Source: Basidiobolus meristosporus CBS 931.73 (lineage: Eukaryota > Basidiobolomycota > Basidiobolomycetes > Basidiobolales > Basidiobolaceae). Taken from it: DNA of 64,000 nt. The stretch is taken from the NCBI GenBank assembly GCA_002104905.1, contig MCFE01000011.1:124001-188000 (forward strand), in the 5' to 3' direction. Position 1 is the first letter of the stretch; every line of letters starts with the position of its first letter. Below the pieces are notes generated by a model. It was given only the letters and a program-made list of their open reading frames with translations. It did not search any database and was not told the origin of the DNA. The translations under genes were made by a program, and so were the position numbers. Shown piece after piece: positions 59,825-64,000 of this stretch.

Positions 59825-60907
59825 TCACGATATCTTGGTGTAGTCTGGGGGGATTTCAGCGTATGGTGGAGGTAAGGAATGTCGTATCGTTTCAGACATG
59901 TTTTCCAATGTCACATTGTTCGTGCGAACAACTGGCTTGTATATAGGTGGTGAATTGGATAGCTCATATTGAGCTTCAGAGCGAATCACAAATGGAGTAT
60001 CAATATAGAACCACCAGCGACGCTTATGATTATCCGTAAGCTTTACTTTTGCCACCAGCAAGTGGGAGACTTCGATGACATCAGTTTGGCAATCAGGATG
60101 GGCTAGCTCAGGCACCTGGATGGTCATGGAGAATTTGGCCTCGCCGATGGTAAATTTGGGGATCGACTGACTAACTTCACACAATCTCTCGGCCTCATAT
60201 GCTGGGCAGGGAAGATGGTCGGAATACTTTGCAATCTCTTTGATCGACAAAGTGATGTCGGTGATGAAGAAATTAGTGTCTTGAACGATGAAGGTAAAAT
60301 GCAGTGGTATCACACTCCCGGGCATGTAGTGTATCTTTGGTATGGTTGCAGCGTAGCGTAAGCTATTGGCCCAACGCCCGATGGAAGAGATCTCTCCCGA
60401 CAAGTCTCCGCCAAAATCGAAATAGGCTCTCTGAATCTTGACGGATAATTCCTTGCGAAGGTTTCGAACCAACGGAGGGCGCTCAATGGTGGCGACAAGG
60501 CGATATGAAATCCGACCATTAGGGACATTCACTGAAACTGGCAGATTTCCTCTGATAAGATATTCGAAGGGGAACTCGTAGGTTTCATTGGCAAGAAGGG
60601 TATGCAGCGTGCTTCCGGCATTCGTGAAAGTCCAATGATGCTCGAGGAAGTTCACTTGTTGCCAAATCTCTGGAGTTTGATTAGGATTAGTATGCACGCC
60701 TACTATTACCATCTAGTAGAGCTGTTACAACACGTTACCTCGAAAGTTCTTGAGCTCAATCTTTCCTTGAAGCTTCAACATCACCGCCTTGACCCTGATG
60801 GTTTTGTTCGGTTTTATGATTACGATTCCGTTCAAGACACTGCCAACTGATTCTTCAGGCGGGCCGTGCAAGATTAAAGGGTCATCACGCAGACGAATCT
60901 CGATCAT
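59825..60907 (-). CDS. Alpha-arrestin (ART-type) 3
   Basis: Two exons (60907-60739, 60669-59825) sum to 338 codons (337 aa). N domain: LILHGPPEESVGSVLNGIVI, RVKAVMLKLQGKI, then YLIRGNLPVSVNVPNGRISY and RLVATIERPP. C domain: IPKIHYMPGSVIPLHFTF and HPDCQTDVIEVSHLLVAKV. The tail carries three PPxY-type motifs (PPIY, PPPY, PPDY). The intron occupies the same position as in arrestins 1 and 2. The first intron acceptor was placed at 60671-60670, since nearer AGs would leave an intron under 30 nt. An upstream ATG at 60940 would add 11 residues. The function by family is as for the paralogues; the richer PPxY set suggests strong WW-ligase binding. Confidence 0.9.
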
Positions 60908-60980
60908 TTCCTTCCTCGAGTGTTGGAATCTGGGATTCACAGTACAGAGTCTGTGGCTAGGCTTCGTTCAGGGTAGCAGG

Positions 60981-60988
60981 TATATATA
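60981..60988 (-). promoter_or_regulatory. TATA box of alpha-arrestin 3
   Basis: TATATATA, 74 bp upstream of the ATG at 60907 and 41 bp upstream of the alternative ATG at 60940. Confidence 0.45.
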
Positions 60989-62643
60989 ACAGGCGGATCG
61001 ATTCGTCGAATGTTGAACAATCATGGCGGAAAGGCGACATGTAACTATACCGAGAAAAACTGTGCTACCTGAGCCTTTGAAATGTATTTCCTTTGAGTAC
61101 AATTGCATTATGTGGATAGTTCCTGTGGTGTTGCCCGAAGAAAAATTTGAGTGCGATCTTGATGTGTAGTACGATTTTGATGAAGGTGATAAAATATATG
61201 GAAGCGCCTGTTTGTAGCAGGGATTCAGCCTACAGGAACGGCTTCGCACCAGTTATAGAAAATTGCCACCAGCGTGCCTGCGAGGAGTTGCGATTCGGAA
61301 TCCATGAGATTGTACAGTACATATATCAGCAAAAGCTCTGGCATGTTTCCCTAAGCAGGAAAACCCACCACGCATCACTTGAGAATGTAGCCCCATGATT
61401 GCTGGCACATGTTGCAGTTGAATCCCTTTCTCAAAGCATGGGATGATGTATAGGATGCATCAACGATTTGGGAGCCCGCATAGGGCAAGCAACTCCCCAC
61501 TTGTCGGACACACTGTGAACATAATATCAATTGTGATCATTGGCTAATTGGTAACAAGGCCAGTAGGATTTTGAAGAATATGCTGAACACCAGGTAGTGC
61601 TACATAGTGACCGTGTAACATAGTGATGGATACCATATCGATGGGTCCCTGTTTCAGGTAATCTTCCTAATGGTATAGAATAAAGTTGTTGATTCACATG
61701 CTGATTATGCCCAACTCAATTTCCCCTAGAACTGATTTAGATCGATCCAAACTAGGTGCAACATATCCTGGTAACAGCAATTTCGAAGTTATATCAGTGT
61801 TGTGTATATTGATATCCTCAGCGCAACATCGATAGCATCTAGGTTGGTGTTGGCTGGTGAAAAAGCGATGAGATCTGATTTTGGCTTACGATCAGATATT
61901 GTTGGGATCTTATTCGACTGAGTGACATGATATCCCACTCTAAGTTGCCATGTCTTCATCGTTCACAAGGCCCAACACTCGCCGGGTCCGTCAATAAGGT
62001 ACTTGATGTTACCTTATGATACGCTCATTCCTATAAGATTCCGGACCATAAGCCAACCAGAGCACTTTGCTATGCTGGAGATCATGCATGGGCGTGGTAT
62101 GTTTTGACTTTCATGGTCTGGTGAAGACTGGTAGTAAAATATCATCATTACATACAACCTCAACTACGTTATTACTAAAAATACGCGGATAACTATTGTT
62201 TGGTCGGGACTCGGCTGCAACAATGGACCTTAAGAGTCAGCTTTCACACGATGCATCCCTGACAAATTGATCTTCACGTTAGGAGTATTCTCTTCCATCT
62301 AATTCGCCATACAATCGATTTGGATAAATATGCTTCAACCCTGCATGGATTTATAGGTTTCTTAATCTTGATGTAAGATCCCAAGGTAAGCCAACTTCTA
62401 GGTTATACGCAGACTAATCATTGGCAGAGATATGCATAATAAATGAAATAGCAATGAATGAAAATCGAATTATACTTGTATCCATTATAAGTCATATTGA
62501 AGTGACCAGTGCTGTGGTAAGAGGTTGATCTCTAAATGGATGTCACCCAAGTAGATGGGAGAGACTCAAACCTCCCTGTCTACTAGTCCACATATTTTCA
62601 AGGAATGTGAAAAGAAGTAGGAGAATTCCTGCAAGTGGGAGAA
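60989..62643. other. Intergenic, no gene supported
   Basis: About 1.65 kb between divergent alpha-arrestin 3 and the PL14-like gene. Short frames at 60968-61398 lack motifs. Confidence 0.35.
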
Positions 62644-62651
62644 TATAAAAA
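62644..62651 (+). promoter_or_regulatory. TATA box of PL14-like gene
   Basis: TATAAAAA, about 170 bp upstream of the ATG at 62820. Confidence 0.4.
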
Positions 62652-62819
62652 TCGAGGGATTGTACCGGTATATCATTTCAATAATCAATCCCACTCGTTT
62701 TCTGACACTTCGTTTGAATCCCTGTCTTTCTTAATTCCCGGTGGCTGCTAATAGATAAAGTTACTCTACACCAAACTCTAGATCGACAAATCCCGGATTA
62801 CTCATAGGTCTTCTGAGTC

Positions 62820-63785
62820 ATGAGGTGGTCTTGTCATCCATTCCTAACTACCTCTGTGCTAGTACTTTTCATTACAAATTGCAATGCGAACACCAGCAGA
62901 TTCACTTTCGAAAAATCCTGGTCGCCACATTCCTTGAATTTGACCGAGTGGAATTTCCGTGGCGGCTCGAAAACCTCGTTTGGTAGCGTGTCAACGACAC
63001 AAGACCCCTTCGGCAAAAATAATGATACCTGTTACTCGATTTTCTACGCAAAACAAAGCTATGGAATAGAGGGTGGCAATAACAGTGGTGTCCACGTGAA
63101 CTGTAAGCCATTGGAGGACCAGCGTGCTAATCGAGCGATGCTCAGCTACGAGGTTGGTTTTCCAGCGGATTTCAATTGGGTTAAAGGAGGAAAGTTGCCA
63201 GGTTTATTTGGGGGATCGATCAGCTCGGGATGCACTGGTGGTCGTGAGGCCAATGGCGGAAACTGCTTCTCCATGAGACTAATGTGGCGTGGTGGAGGAG
63301 TCGGTGAAGTGTATGTCTATCTACCCAAAGTGCTCAACACTGACCTATGCGCAAGATCCGATGTTACATGCAACATGGAGTATGGCTCATCGATTGGCAG
63401 GAATTTCAAATTCAAGGCCGGTTCCTGGACCAAGATAGAGCTGTTCGTTCAATTGAATACGGGCAGCGAGCAAAATGGCTACTTGAAATTGTACATTGAT
63501 GGGGAGTTGCGAGTGGATGTAAATAAGCTCATTTATCGTACCTACGACGATATGTTTGTTGATACCATTGAGTTCAGCTCCTTCTTTGGCGGTTCAACTC
63601 CAAACTATGCCACTCCTGTGGACACCAATATCTTCGTCAAGAATATTCAGTTCCAGATCGATTCGGGACTTTTGAATAATAGCTTGATCGCATTAGACAG
63701 TTCTTCAGTTGTAGCAACTTCCCTCGGTTACACCAACCTTATAATGGCCGCAATTTTTGTATTACTAATTTCTACAGCTATATAG
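62820..63785 (+). CDS. Polysaccharide lyase 14-like secreted protein, GPI-anchored
   Basis: Intronless, 321 aa. A cleavable signal peptide spans about residues 1-24 (hydrophobic TSVLVLFITNCNA). The mature domain resembles polysaccharide lyase family 14 (alginate or glucuronan lyases): YEVGFPADFNWVKGGKLPGL, the FGGS...CTGG turn, CFSMRLMWRGGGVGEVYVYL, SIGRNFKFKAGSWTKIELFV, and FSSFFGGSTPNYATPVDTN. Such enzymes cleave polyuronates by beta-elimination within a jelly-roll fold. The C-terminus is Ser-rich followed by a hydrophobic tail (IMAAIFVLLISTAI), the pattern of a GPI-anchor signal, so it probably sits at the plasma membrane or cell wall. The substrate may be an exogenous polyuronide or the fungus's own glucuronic-acid polymer; this cannot be decided. 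Confidence 0.85.
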   Translation: MRWSCHPFLTTSVLVLFITNCNANTSRFTFEKSWSPHSLNLTEWNFRGGSKTSFGSVSTTQDPFGKNNDTCYSIFYAKQSYGIEGGNNSGVHVNCKPLEDQRANRAMLSYEVGFPADFNWVKGGKLPGLFGGSISSGCTGGREANGGNCFSMRLMWRGGGVGEVYVYLPKVLNTDLCARSDVTCNMEYGSSIGRNFKFKAGSWTKIELFVQLNTGSEQNGYLKLYIDGELRVDVNKLIYRTYDDMFVDTIEFSSFFGGSTPNYATPVDTNIFVKNIQFQIDSGLLNNSLIALDSSSVVATSLGYTNLIMAAIFVLLISTAI

Positions 63786-64000
63786 AAGCGTAATTCATAA
63801 AGTGATCGACCGGAGAGCCCTTGTTTATTCCCAATCATAAAATGTAGTAAAATCAACATTTAAACACATCCCTGGGTTATTGTTTCTCTATATCATACAT
63901 GACTTCGCCAATCACGGCCGCCGCTTAGCCTGAAAGTTAGGGCTATGTTCTAGTCAAGATTGGAAACGAATAGAGAATACGGACATTGCTTGATCTTTGA
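63786..64000. other. 3' flank at window end
   Basis: No feature seen in the last 215 bases. Confidence 0.35.

Noticed and set aside
60670-60738. A possible 26-nt intron in alpha-arrestin 3
   Set aside because: A later acceptor gives a 69-nt intron and a better arrestin-like join, consistent with other introns here.

Overview
The window is nuclear DNA of a fungus. Protein-coding genes are split by short GT-AG introns of about 50-90 nt, intergenic spaces are AT-leaning, many genes have a TATA box 50-150 bp upstream of the ATG, and the gene set is typically eukaryotic: COP9 signalosome subunit 7, Lunapark, MYST acetyltransferase, Ras, alpha-arrestins with PPxY motifs, and a 7TM-RGS protein. A GT49 glycosyltransferase, a polysaccharide lyase 14-like protein and a 7TM-RGS protein together suggest an early-diverging (zygomycete-type) fungus. 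A Basidiobolus-like organism would fit, but that is inference and not proven by anything in the sequence.

Layout: 0-10 kb holds a TCP11/Sok1-like protein (-), a GPS2-like coiled-coil protein (+), a GT49 glycosyltransferase (-) and CSN7 (+). 10-12 kb is Lunapark (+). 13.3-14.7 kb holds two tail-to-tail genes for 122-aa proteins that share a C-terminal FTLTP block; a third member lies at 33.7 kb. 17.5-21.2 kb has cytosolic NAD glycerol-3-phosphate dehydrogenase (+) and a monocarboxylate-type MFS transporter (-). 23-28.3 kb has a 7TM-RGS protein (+) and a SulP anion transporter with a STAS domain (+). 29.7-32.9 kb has an unrecognised 214-aa protein (+) and a MYST histone acetyltransferase (+). 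35.2-35.8 kb is a Ras-type GTPase (-).

36-43 kb and 44.9-48.8 kb are gene-poor and rich in decayed repeats. These include ~349-bp units with TGTTG...CAACA-type ends (LTR-like), twice arranged as inverted pairs, plus a decayed coding region of unknown origin at 40.7-42.2 kb. The second half carries three alpha-arrestin paralogues (43.0, 54.7 and 60.9 kb), mitochondrial phosphatidylglycerophosphate synthase (-) divergent from a PAP2 lipid phosphatase (+), and, at the end, a secreted and probably GPI-anchored PL14-like polysaccharide lyase.

Functional threads are G-protein signalling (Ras, RGS), ubiquitin-linked membrane-protein turnover (alpha-arrestins as Rsp5/Nedd4 adaptors, CSN7), ER and lipid metabolism (Lunapark, Gpd, Pgs1, PAP2) and cell-surface carbohydrate work (GT49, PL14). 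The most interesting unexplained item is the FTLTP small-protein family. Exon coordinates were derived by hand from GT/AG sites and frame continuity. Where exon lengths are quoted as summing to whole codons, that was checked arithmetically.
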